DNA of 5,145 nucleotides from Candidatus Dadabacteria bacterium (GCA_020027805.1 JAHKKQ010000199.1:1-5145); one strand, 5' to 3'; counted from the stretch's first letter, positions 1-4,828 are shown. Notes: generated by a model not told the origin, from the sequence alone. Program-made: numbers and translations.

Positions 1-51
1 GGTGATTTAGGTTAATGATGCGTGATTATACTTCCGAAGTTGCTGATAAGG
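1..51. repeat. Terminal direct repeat, left copy
   Basis: These 51 bases are identical to the last 51 bases of the window (5095-5145). An exact repeat running to both extreme ends is the usual sign of either a circular molecule with assembly overlap or a contig that stops in the same repeat at both sides. It lies inside the larger dispersed element that begins near 4876. Confidence 0.95.
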
Positions 52-61
52 GTAGGGCGTC

Positions 62-85
62 CGATTCCTCGCTAGTTCGGAATCG
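62..85. repeat. Small hairpin inside the repeat element
   Basis: CGATTCC (62-68) and GGAATCG (79-85) form a perfect 7-bp stem with a 10-base loop. No T-run follows, so it is not a terminator. It is absent from the shorter copy at 1160-1440, where the matching loop is only 10 bases. Confidence 0.6.
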
Positions 86-164
86 TCCCGTGGAAGATTC
101 TTAACGCTCGTACAATCGATTTTCTTAACGCAAATTCTGTAATGTCGGGGGAAGAAAAGACGAG

Positions 165-186
165 ATTGCCGCGCTACGCTCGCAAT
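165..186. repeat. Dispersed ATTGC/GCAAT palindromic repeat
   Basis: ATTGC (165-169) pairs with GCAAT (182-186), with an inner GCG/CGC pairing, and is followed by GACGG. This core (GAGATTGCC...CGCAATGACGG) resembles a short intergenic repeat common in many bacterial genomes. It sits directly before a second palindrome at 204-222, so the spacer upstream of the phosphoesterase gene looks assembled from repeats rather than from unique regulatory DNA. I see no convincing promoter between here and 280. Confidence 0.6.
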
Positions 187-202
187 GACGGCAAAGGATG
201 AG

Positions 203-223
203 ATCCTGAATCGAGTTCAGGAT
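203..223. repeat. TCGAG-loop palindromic repeat, copy A
   Basis: TCCTGAA (204-210), loop TCGAG, TTCAGGA (216-222) form a perfect 7-bp stem, extended by A203-T223. A relative with the same loop and two compensated base-pair changes lies at 4829-4847. This is the kind of palindrome found many times in intergenic DNA of numerous bacteria. Its function is unknown. Confidence 0.75.
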
Positions 224-279
224 GACTGATTTATTTCGAGGAACATATCACCCTAAACCACGATCATAGCGGGGAGAGG

Positions 280-1050
280 GTGATAAATAAAGAAGAATAT
301 ATTCGGGGGTTGAAAATGGGGGCGGGAATGAGAATAATTCCTCTGATGAGGACGCTCGTTATCGGCGACATACACGGGAACCTGCCCGCGCTCATGCAGG
401 CGTTCGAGCGCTCGAAATTCAACCCCCGGAAGGACAGGCTGGTCTCGCTCGGGGACGTGTTCGACGGTCATCCGTATTCGGCCGAGTGCGTCGAGGAACT
501 GATGAAGGTGAAGGACCTCGTGTGGTGCCTCGGGAACCACGACACGCTCGCGATGTCCTGGCTCTCGGGTGAGCGGAATAGGAAGCGGGCGCTTGACGAT
601 AGGGAGTACGAGGACCTGTTGACCATTAAATTTTCATACGGCGGCGGGCGTACGGCGGATGACAGGAAGCGCATGAGGAGGCACTTCGAATTCGCGGAAA
701 AGAAGTGCGTGCCCTTTTATCTGGACCAAGACGGGAGGTTCTACGTGCACGCCGGGATCGATTGGGACTACCCGCCCGACGCGCAGCCCGACCCGGAGGT
801 CTATTATACGGACAGAAAGACGTATGCGCTGTTCGCGCGGCTCTACGAGATAGGCGGGCTCAGGTTTCCCTATCGGGACGTGTTCATAGGGCACACGAAG
901 ACGATCAACGAGTACCCGGACGGGGAGCCCGTGAGGAGGGCCAACCTCTGGAACCTCGACACGGGCGCGGGGACGTATGGGAAGCTCACGATAATGGATG
1001 CGGAGACGTATGAGTATTGGCAGAGTGATTGGGGGGAGGAAAATAAATGA
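280..1050 (+). CDS. Calcineurin-like metallophosphoesterase (Ser/Thr phosphatase type)
   Basis: This is a cytosolic metal-dependent phosphoesterase of the PPP/ApaH-like class, with no signal peptide or membrane segment. Numbered from the GTG start, the metal-binding motifs run in the expected order: GDIHGN (29-34, with D30 and H32), GD at 58-59 in GDVFDGH, GNHD (85-88), H157 in YVHAGI and H205 in GHT. The second motif differs from the GDxVDRG typical of PPP enzymes. Relatives cleave phosphoserine/threonine, phosphotyrosine or dinucleoside polyphosphates, and the sequence does not show which applies here. The start is uncertain. GTG 280 has GGGGAG very close upstream. ATG 316 has GGGGG at good distance. 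The family-conserved part begins at ATG 346 (MRTLVIGDIHGN). The gene appears to stand alone, with repeats on both sides. Class assignment is secure; substrate is unknown. Confidence 0.9.
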   Translation: MINKEEYIRGLKMGAGMRIIPLMRTLVIGDIHGNLPALMQAFERSKFNPRKDRLVSLGDVFDGHPYSAECVEELMKVKDLVWCLGNHDTLAMSWLSGERNRKRALDDREYEDLLTIKFSYGGGRTADDRKRMRRHFEFAEKKCVPFYLDQDGRFYVHAGIDWDYPPDAQPDPEVYYTDRKTYALFARLYEIGGLRFPYRDVFIGHTKTINEYPDGEPVRRANLWNLDTGAGTYGKLTIMDAETYEYWQSDWGEENK

Positions 1051-1054
1051 GATT

Positions 1055-1078
1055 GAGGCGCCATACTTCGCGCCTTTT
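1055..1078 (+). terminator. Possible weak intrinsic terminator after the phosphoesterase gene
   Basis: AGGCGC (1056-1061) and GCGCCT (1070-1075) form a 6-bp stem with an 8-base loop, ending in a four-T run. It starts five bases after the stop codon. The stem and T-tract are short, so strength is doubtful. Confidence 0.4.
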
Positions 1079-1285
1079 GGAATGGGAAGGAAAAGACGGG
1101 AGGCCGGAGCGGATTCGATGCTATAGTTTGAGTGTTATTTCTGGACTACACTTCATCGGAAAGACAAAGAAAGGAGAAAGGCTGTTTTTTTTATCCTTCT
1201 TTTCCTTGATGAAAACACACGTAGTGTGGTCTATGAAAAGACACACAGTGTGTGTTTTATGGAACGACAAAGACAATATTATTTT

Positions 1286-1309
1286 CTTCTTTGTCTGGAT
1301 ATAAAGAAG
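1286..1309 (+). repeat. Conserved hairpin in repeat copy 1
   Basis: CTTCTTTGT (1286-1294) pairs with ATAAAGAAG (1301-1309) across a 6-base loop, with one G-U pair (1293-1302). In copy 2 the same position is a C, giving a fully Watson-Crick stem (4976-4999). The change keeps the stem only if RNA-type G-U pairing is allowed. Confidence 0.7.
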
Positions 1310-1380
1310 CAAAAATCACACACGCAGTGTGGATTATGAAGAGACTGTACATAATTTGCTAAAAATCCTGTGTTTAAGCT

Positions 1381-1412
1381 AAAATCTTTCAAATGGGCGG
1401 CTGAAAGATTTT
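1381..1412 (+). repeat. 11-bp hairpin in repeat copy 1
   Basis: AAAATCTTTCA (1381-1391) and TGAAAGATTTT (1402-1412) are perfect reverse complements around a 10-base loop. The matching arms in the other copy are AATCTTCCA (5072-5080) and TGGAAGATT (91-99), with a compensated T-A to C-G change. The T-run 1409-1413 after a mostly A-T stem could give weak termination, but the stem is not GC-rich. Confidence 0.7.
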
Positions 1413-1544
1413 TAACGCTGGACACATAGTGTCCATTTTACGGTTGCTAATTGACGGCAGGGGCTTAAGTCACTCACAGTACAAATTTAGCGGAAGTGGT
1501 GGTTGATGGTTCGAACGAGAAAGTAATGGAGGGAAAGTGAAAGT

Positions 1545-2471
1545 ATGAGATTCAGGAACATACACGTCATGGTAAACCCCGTGTCGGGGCGGTCGCCGGT
1601 GGATATCGACATGATAAGGTCGAAGCTCGAGGCGTCGGAATCCGCCTTCAGGATCGTGCTAACGGAGCCAGATGCCGGGCCGGGAATGCTCGCAAGGAGA
1701 GCCGTAGAGGAAGGCGCCGACCTCGTAATGGCCGCGGGAGGGGACGGGACTGTGCTCGGCACCGCGGAAGGATTGATCGGGACGGGCGTGCCGCTTGGAG
1801 TGATACCCGAGGGCACGGCGAACGTTTTCGCAGCCGAGCTCGGAATACCCTACGACAGCGGAGCGGCCCTCGACCTCGTGCTGGGGGACGAGTGCGATGT
1901 GAGGCCGGTCGATGTCGGGTCGGTCGCGGGGAAGCATTTTCTTTTGCGCGTCGGCATAGGGCTCGAGGCCTCGATGACGGTCGAGACCGACCCCGGTGTC
2001 AAAAAGAGGCTCGGCGTGCTAGCTTACCTCTGGACGGCGTTTGACCTTGGGCGGCGGTTAAACCCGATTCTCTACGAGCTTGAGCTGGACGGCAGGAAAA
2101 AGTGGGTCAAGGGCGTTACGTGCGTCATATGCAACTCGGGGAACGTCGGCGTGCCTGGCGTGAAGCTCATGCCGGAGATAGACCCCTCGGACGGGTATCT
2201 GAACGTGATCGTCGTGGAGCAGGCCTCGTTCCGCGCCGTGGGCTCACTCGTTTATCACGCGCTCCTGAGCGTCTTTCCAGGGAAGAAGGAGTGGGGGGAG
2301 AGGAGGCATTTCACCTTATACACATGCACCGCGCGTGAGGTTTCGGTCAAGCCGCACCCACCGCAGATAGCCGCACGCGACGGCGAGGTGATGGACGCGG
2401 GCTTCCCGCTCACCGTCACGCTCGAGCCGAAGGCGCTCCTCGTTGCGGCCCCCGCCGGGAAGGGCGTATAA
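1545..2471 (+). CDS. Diacylglycerol kinase family lipid kinase (YegS/BmrU/DgkB-like)
   Basis: This is a soluble lipid kinase of the DAGK catalytic family, predicted to use ATP to phosphorylate diacylglycerol or a related lipid at the inner membrane face. At 308 residues it has the usual family length. Visible motifs are NPVSG (11-15) in the first beta-alpha unit, GGDGT (65-69) for nucleotide binding, PEGTANVFAAELGIP (88-102), where the family usually reads P-(L/F)-GT-(A/G)-N, and DGE (279-281), the C-terminal catalytic signature. No transmembrane segment is seen. ATG 1545 is preceded by GGAGGG at 1528-1533, a rather long spacing of about 12 bases. Its TAA stop lies 10 bases before the next start, so it is probably co-translated with the phosphatase at 2482. 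Members include diacylglycerol, sphingosine and phosphatidylglycerol kinases. Family is certain; lipid substrate is not. Confidence 0.93.
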   Translation: MRFRNIHVMVNPVSGRSPVDIDMIRSKLEASESAFRIVLTEPDAGPGMLARRAVEEGADLVMAAGGDGTVLGTAEGLIGTGVPLGVIPEGTANVFAAELGIPYDSGAALDLVLGDECDVRPVDVGSVAGKHFLLRVGIGLEASMTVETDPGVKKRLGVLAYLWTAFDLGRRLNPILYELELDGRKKWVKGVTCVICNSGNVGVPGVKLMPEIDPSDGYLNVIVVEQASFRAVGSLVYHALLSVFPGKKEWGERRHFTLYTCTAREVSVKPHPPQIAARDGEVMDAGFPLTVTLEPKALLVAAPAGKGV

Positions 2472-2472
2472 T

Positions 2473-2481
2473 GGAGGCGGG
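2473..2481 (+). promoter_or_regulatory. Ribosome binding site deciding the phosphatase start
   Basis: GGAGG (2473-2477) begins one base after the kinase stop codon and sits 4 bases before ATG 2482. It supports ATG 2482 over the in-frame TTG at 2443, which lies inside the kinase gene and has no such site. The arrangement suggests translational coupling. Confidence 0.7.
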
Positions 2482-3030
2482 ATGAGCTTCATAACGGAAA
2501 TGAGGAGACTCTATCTCCATTTCAAATACCAGGGCGCGAAGAAAGGGATGCTCGCCGCATACGACAAGCTCGCCAGGTACGTGACGGGCGGTCCGCTCAC
2601 GAGGTTCTGCAGGGTGACGGGCGAGCTGTGGATCGGGGGGCAGCCGAGAGGGGCGGGGATGAGGACTCTGAGGTCGCACGGCATTACCGCAGTCGTGAAT
2701 ATGCGGAGCGAATACGACTACCCGGAACTCGCCGGGATACACGAGCTCAAATACCTGAGGCTTCCGACCGAGGACAACGGCGCGCCGGCGCTCGCGGACC
2801 TCGCGAAAGGGGTCGAATTCATGACGGACGAGATAGGAGGCGGGGGAAGGGTGTACGTGCACTGCTGGGAGGGGATAGGGAGGAGCGCGACGATGGCGGC
2901 TGCTTATCTGGTGAGCAAGGGGAGCACGCCCGGGCAAGCGTGGAAGAAAATCAAAAAGGCGCGCCCGTTCATACGGCCGACAGCGGCGCAGATAAAACGT
3001 GTTGAGGAGTATGCGGTATTGTACATCTGA
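2482..3030 (+). CDS. Dual-specificity (cysteine-dependent) protein/lipid phosphatase
   Basis: A 182-residue phosphatase of the DSP/PTP superfamily. From ATG 2482, the signature loop HCWEGIGRS spans 127-135, with nucleophile C128 and phosphate-binding R134. D98 in the LPTEDNG segment is the likely general acid. The entry strand ELWIGGQP (48-55) and HGITAVVNMRSE (66-77) are typical of small DSPs. The first 40 residues are basic with scattered hydrophobics and could touch membranes, but no clear transmembrane helix is seen. Enzymes of this fold remove phosphate from proteins, phosphoinositides or phosphatidylglycerophosphate (PTPMT1 type). Direct coupling to a lipid kinase makes a lipid phosphate a reasonable guess. 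It is the last gene of the unit, followed by the terminator at 3090. Fold and catalysis are well supported; substrate is inference. Confidence 0.9.
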   Translation: MSFITEMRRLYLHFKYQGAKKGMLAAYDKLARYVTGGPLTRFCRVTGELWIGGQPRGAGMRTLRSHGITAVVNMRSEYDYPELAGIHELKYLRLPTEDNGAPALADLAKGVEFMTDEIGGGGRVYVHCWEGIGRSATMAAAYLVSKGSTPGQAWKKIKKARPFIRPTAAQIKRVEEYAVLYI

Positions 3031-3089
3031 GGATGTCACCCGGGCCCGTTCGGGGACTAATTCTTAAACTTGTCTTTCCTCCAGAAAAT

Positions 3090-3120
3090 AAAGGGGCGCG
3101 ATCAATCACGCCCCTTTTGT
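3090..3120. terminator. Bidirectional intrinsic terminator between convergent genes
   Basis: AAAGGGGCG (3090-3098) and CGCCCCTTT (3109-3117) form a 9-bp GC-rich stem. TTTTGTTT follows on the plus strand, and TTTATTTT follows on the minus strand. It lies 60 bases after the phosphatase stop and 8 bases beyond the end of the histone-like gene, so it can serve both. Confidence 0.88.
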
Positions 3121-3127
3121 TTACACC

Positions 3128-3397
3128 TTACTTCTTTTTAGCAGCCGTCTTCTTCTTGGGGGCGGCTTTCTTTGCTGCTTTCTTCTTTGGTGCAGCCTTC
3201 TTCGGCGCAGCTTTCTTAGGAGCGGCCTTCTTAGCGGCTGCTTTCTTCTTCGGAGCTGCCTTCTTCTTCGGGGCGGCCTTCTTAGCCGTCGCCATAAAAG
3301 CTACCGAATGACGAACTGTCTTTGACTTCGAAGCCTTCTTCGCGGGCTTCTTCGCTGTCTTCTTTGCTGCCTTCTTAGCTGGTTTTTTTGTAGCCAT
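3128..3397 (-). CDS. Histone H1-like lysine/alanine-rich DNA-binding protein
   Basis: This is an 89-residue, extremely basic protein: about 37 Lys, 29 Ala and 8 Pro, and no acidic residue. The body is built from AAPKK/KKAA/PAKK units, as in the C-terminal tail of eukaryotic histone H1 and bacterial H1-like proteins (HctB, BpH1, AlgP tail). Such proteins are intrinsically disordered and bind DNA without sequence specificity, so a nucleoid role is likely. The start is well supported: AGGAGA (3410-3405) sits 7 bases before ATG 3397. An inner MATAKK (35-40) echoes the N-terminal MATKK, separated by a non-repetitive SKTVRHSVAF stretch (25-34), as if two modules were joined. No ribosome binding site precedes the inner Met. 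Transcription probably starts near 3601 from the promoter at 3608-3636, across a leader containing a terminator. Confidence 0.85.
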   Translation of the reverse strand: MATKKPAKKAAKKTAKKPAKKASKSKTVRHSVAFMATAKKAAPKKKAAPKKKAAAKKAAPKKAAPKKAAPKKKAAKKAAPKKKTAAKKK

Positions 3398-3469
3398 TTA
3401 CTAATCTCCTGTTTTAAGTGGATTTTTACAGATAAAAGATAATAGACTTACTAACCCGGTCGTCTCGCA

Positions 3470-3508
3470 GCAGTTACGTTATATCGGGCCGACTATAACC
3501 ACTACTGC
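3470..3508 (-). promoter_or_regulatory. Leader hairpin upstream of the histone-like gene
   Basis: Read on the minus strand, GCAGT (3508-3504) pairs with ACTGC (3474-3470), and GTTATA (3499-3494) pairs with TATAAC (3483-3478). A small internal loop separates the two stems and a 10-base loop closes the inner one. It lies between the leader terminator and the gene's ribosome binding site. It could be part of a regulatory RNA fold; its role is unknown. Confidence 0.5.
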
Positions 3509-3513
3509 TCTCT

Positions 3514-3559
3514 AAAAACCCGCCATGCAACGACAACCATATTGCACTTGTATGGCGGG
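3514..3559 (-). terminator. Intrinsic terminator within the histone-like gene leader
   Basis: On the minus strand CCCGCCAT (3559-3552) pairs with ATGGCGGG (3526-3519), immediately followed by TTTTT (3518-3514). The 25-base loop holds further pairing (ACAA/TTGT or TGCAA/TTGCA). On the plus strand no T-run follows, so the direction is minus. It would stop transcripts from the 3608-3636 promoter after about 90 nt, before the histone-like gene. It is therefore an attenuator or the end of a separate small RNA. Confidence 0.75.
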
Positions 3560-3562
3560 GGT

Positions 3563-3574
3563 CTATTTTCTCAT
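3563..3574 (-). CDS. Candidate three-codon leader ORF (Met-Arg-Lys-stop)
   Basis: On the minus strand, ATG AGA AAA TAG begins 9 bases after AAAGGAGG (3591-3584), a near-perfect Shine-Dalgarno sequence. It ends just before the leader terminator stem. A strong ribosome site serving only three codons suggests ribosome occupancy as a control input, or a relic of a deleted gene. The arginine and lysine codons are suggestive, given the lysine-rich downstream product, but three codons are too few for a strong claim. Confidence 0.35.
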   Translation of the reverse strand: MRK

Positions 3575-3607
3575 CTATGCAATCCTCCTTTCAGTGAAAT
3601 TACCAAC

Positions 3608-3636
3608 ATAATACAATACTAACAGATTTTTGTCAA
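3608..3636 (-). promoter_or_regulatory. Near-consensus sigma-70 promoter, minus strand
   Basis: TTGACA (3636-3631) is a perfect -35 box. A 17-bp spacer leads to TATTAT (3613-3608) as the -10 box. Initiation is expected near 3601, giving a leader of about 200 nt before the histone-like gene start at 3397. It is the strongest promoter match I see in the window. Confidence 0.8.
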
Positions 3637-3671
3637 ATAAATTTACCTGTTAATTTTTCTGTCAGCGTTGC

Positions 3672-3699
3672 TTGATTTATTCCTCAGACAGATTATATT
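3672..3699 (+). promoter_or_regulatory. Candidate promoter for the winged-helix-like gene
   Basis: TTGATT (3672-3677), a 16-bp spacer and TATATT (3694-3699) give a reasonable sigma-70 match, with initiation near 3706. GGAGAA (3723-3728) then leads to ATG 3737. An inverted repeat TCTGTC (3658-3663) / GACAGA (3687-3692) brackets the -35 box and could be an operator. It is divergent from the minus-strand promoter at 3608-3636. Confidence 0.5.
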
Positions 3700-3736
3700 T
3701 ATTCGAGCACTATTCTTGAACCGGAGAACCGGCCTT

Positions 3737-4522
3737 ATGACCGATAAAAACCCCGAATCCAAATATAAGGCGCCGGCGGAAGGCATAGCCGGCGGGAAGT
3801 CGAAGAAGCGGAGTCCTAATTTCCCCTGCATCGATCTCGAAAAAGCGCTCGAACTCACGGAGAAGATCTACGCCGTCGACAAGAGGGCCCCTATCCCTGT
3901 GAGCCTGCTCATAGCCAGGTGGGGACTGCCTAAATATAATAGTTATGTCAGGCAGCTCATTGCGGCCCTTACTTACTACGGTGTATTAGAGTCCACGGGA
4001 AAGGGTGAGAACAGGCGCGTGGCCGTTTCGGACAGGGGTTACAGGATACTGGAGAAGGCCCCCGACAGGGCCAAGCTCCTCAGGACGGCGGCCCTCGAGC
4101 CCAAGCTCTTCAACGAGGTATGGCAGCACTACAAGTCGAGGGGTATTCCGAGCAACGACGTGCTCGAAAGGGACCTCATCTGGCAGAACAGCTTCGCCAA
4201 CACGAGATTCACCAAAAACGGGGCGAAGATGTTCATTGCCAACCTGAAATCTACCATCAATTTTGCTAAAATTTTACCGGACAACGTCATGTACGGCGAG
4301 GACAACAGGTCAGAAGTGATAGACGTGATGATCCACGAGCAGAGCGGGACGGCCTCGACGGGGTCGTTCAGGAGGCTCGACCTTACCCTGGGCAGCGGGG
4401 AGGTCGCAACCTTACAGATACCCACCTCCATAACCATGAAGGAGATAAGATACCTTCAGGACGGAATAAATCTCATTCAAGGGGACCTGTTCCCCGAGAC
4501 CAAGGACGACGGGAGCAAGTAA
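3737..4522 (+). CDS. Winged-helix-like protein of unknown function
   Basis: A 261-residue soluble protein from ATG 3737. That start has GGAGAA 8 bases upstream and replaces a longer frame opening with TTG at 3668 that would overlap the promoter. Residues 1-30 are polar and basic (GGKSKKRSPNFP), probably a flexible tail. Residues 33-105 (LEKALELTEKIYAV, then PIPVSLLIARWG, YVRQLIAALTYYGVLE and RRVAVSDRGYRIL) have the helix-helix-helix-strand-wing pattern of winged-helix DNA-binding domains. A helical middle follows, then a beta-rich end (RRLDLTLGSGEVATLQIP) with a final helix. From memory it resembles an unnamed bacterial family sharing the SPxxP opening and a similar C-terminal strand pair; I cannot name a domain model. 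It stands alone, divergent from the histone-like gene. It could be a transcriptional regulator, possibly self-regulating, but this is inference. Confidence 0.8.
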   Translation: MTDKNPESKYKAPAEGIAGGKSKKRSPNFPCIDLEKALELTEKIYAVDKRAPIPVSLLIARWGLPKYNSYVRQLIAALTYYGVLESTGKGENRRVAVSDRGYRILEKAPDRAKLLRTAALEPKLFNEVWQHYKSRGIPSNDVLERDLIWQNSFANTRFTKNGAKMFIANLKSTINFAKILPDNVMYGEDNRSEVIDVMIHEQSGTASTGSFRRLDLTLGSGEVATLQIPTSITMKEIRYLQDGINLIQGDLFPETKDDGSK

Positions 4523-4546
4523 ATACGGGCCTTCCCGCGCCTAAAA

Positions 4547-4561
4547 GCCCGCCCGGCGGGC
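4547..4561 (+). terminator. GC hairpin after the winged-helix-like gene
   Basis: GCCCGC (4547-4552), loop CCG, GCGGGC (4556-4561) form a very stable stem 25 bases after the stop codon. A smaller CGGG/CCCG hairpin (4526-4537) precedes it. The following bases (GCTTCGGTAAATTTCTTG) contain no proper T-run, so intrinsic termination is doubtful. It may be a pause or RNA-end stabilising structure. Confidence 0.4.
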
Positions 4562-4735
4562 GCTTCGGTAAATTTCTTGTAAAATCCGGCAGTACATAAT
4601 CTGACAGAAAATACCCCATTCCGGAGACAGGACGGGCTAAAAAATTGCTCGTTCAAGGATATGTGCAGGTTGGGGTTGATAGTTAAAGTAATAAGCGGCG
4701 GGATGCCGGTTTTTACCGGGTTTCGGACAGGTGGG

Positions 4736-4754
4736 CCCCCCCGGACAGGGGGGG
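4736..4754. repeat. C7/G7 perfect hairpin
   Basis: Seven Cs (4736-4742), loop GGACA and seven Gs (4748-4754) form an all-GC stem. CGGACAGG occurs at 4724-4731 and again at 4742-4749. No T-run follows. The surrounding 4523-4875 spacer has no convincing gene. Confidence 0.65.
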
Positions 4755-4762
4755 AAGCCGGA

Positions 4763-4798
4763 CCTGGCGGGGGATTAGCGGGGGGCTCCTGCGCCAGG
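4763..4798. repeat. Inverted repeat enclosing G-rich loop
   Basis: CCTGGCG (4763-4769) pairs with CGCCAGG (4792-4798). The 22-base loop is G-rich (GGGG, then GGGGGG) with no visible partner run inside it. Its role is unknown; it may be a decayed member of a palindromic repeat family. Confidence 0.5.
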
Positions 4799-4828
4799 GG
4801 TGACGCTATTAAATTTGTAGGAGCGAGT

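Larger units (their letters stand above)
1..140 (+). repeat. Right part of dispersed structured repeat, copy 2
   Basis: Bases 91-108 (TGGAAGATTCTTAACGCT) match 1402-1419 in the other copy, with two transitions. This indicates that the element of 4876-5094 continues here if the window ends are joined. TGGAAGATT (91-99) is the exact reverse complement of AATCTTCCA at 5072-5080. The motif TTCTTAACGC occurs twice (98-107 and 122-131). The far boundary near 140 is approximate. No ORF of note lies here. Confidence 0.6.
1160..1440 (+). repeat. Dispersed structured repeat, copy 1
   Basis: Two blocks match the window end. 1160-1215 matches 4878-4932 with one G/A change and one missing T. 1285-1367 matches 4975-5057 at 77 of 83 positions, and all six differences are transitions. 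A third, shorter match is 1402-1419 to 91-108. Hairpins run through it: AAGGA/TCCTT with an inner AAGG/CCTT (1171-1207), an imperfect palindrome at 1236-1258 around ACACAC-A-GTGTGT, CTTCTTTGT/ATAAAGAAG (1286-1309), CACAC-GCA-GTGTG (1319-1331), AAAATCTTTCA/TGAAAGATTTT (1381-1412) and GGACAC-ATA-GTGTCC (1420-1434). It carries no plausible gene. The rest of the 1051-1544 spacer shows nothing I can name. Confidence 0.8.

Noticed and set aside
1162..1296. AGACAAAGAA (1162-1171) and TTCTTTGTCT (1287-1296) as terminal inverted repeats of a miniature transposon
   Set aside because: There is no target-site duplication at the ends, and homology between the copies continues past the right arm to at least 1367. 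The arms fit internal pairing better than transposon ends.
1047..1304. 85-codon plus-strand ORF with a good Shine-Dalgarno site (GGAGGA, 1035-1040) overlapping the phosphoesterase stop
   Set aside because: Its frame runs over the hairpin at 1055-1078 and into the dispersed repeat. The peptide has no recognisable pattern, and copy 2 of the repeat does not preserve the frame because of the one-T indel.
1451..1485. Promoter for the lipid kinase unit (TTGACG at 1451)
   Set aside because: No acceptable -10 box lies at 16-18 bp. TACAAA at 1480 is 23 bp away, so it is not called.
2416..3039. 207-codon minus-strand ORF opposite the phosphatase
   Set aside because: It is a shadow frame of a high-GC gene: arginine/proline-rich, without motifs, and opposite a gene with a clear catalytic signature.
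3033..3311. Plus-strand ORF encoding repeated Phe/Ala/Gly, resembling membrane segments
   Set aside because: It is the antisense of the AAPKK repeats. The minus-strand gene has a proper ribosome site, start, promoter and terminator; this frame has none.
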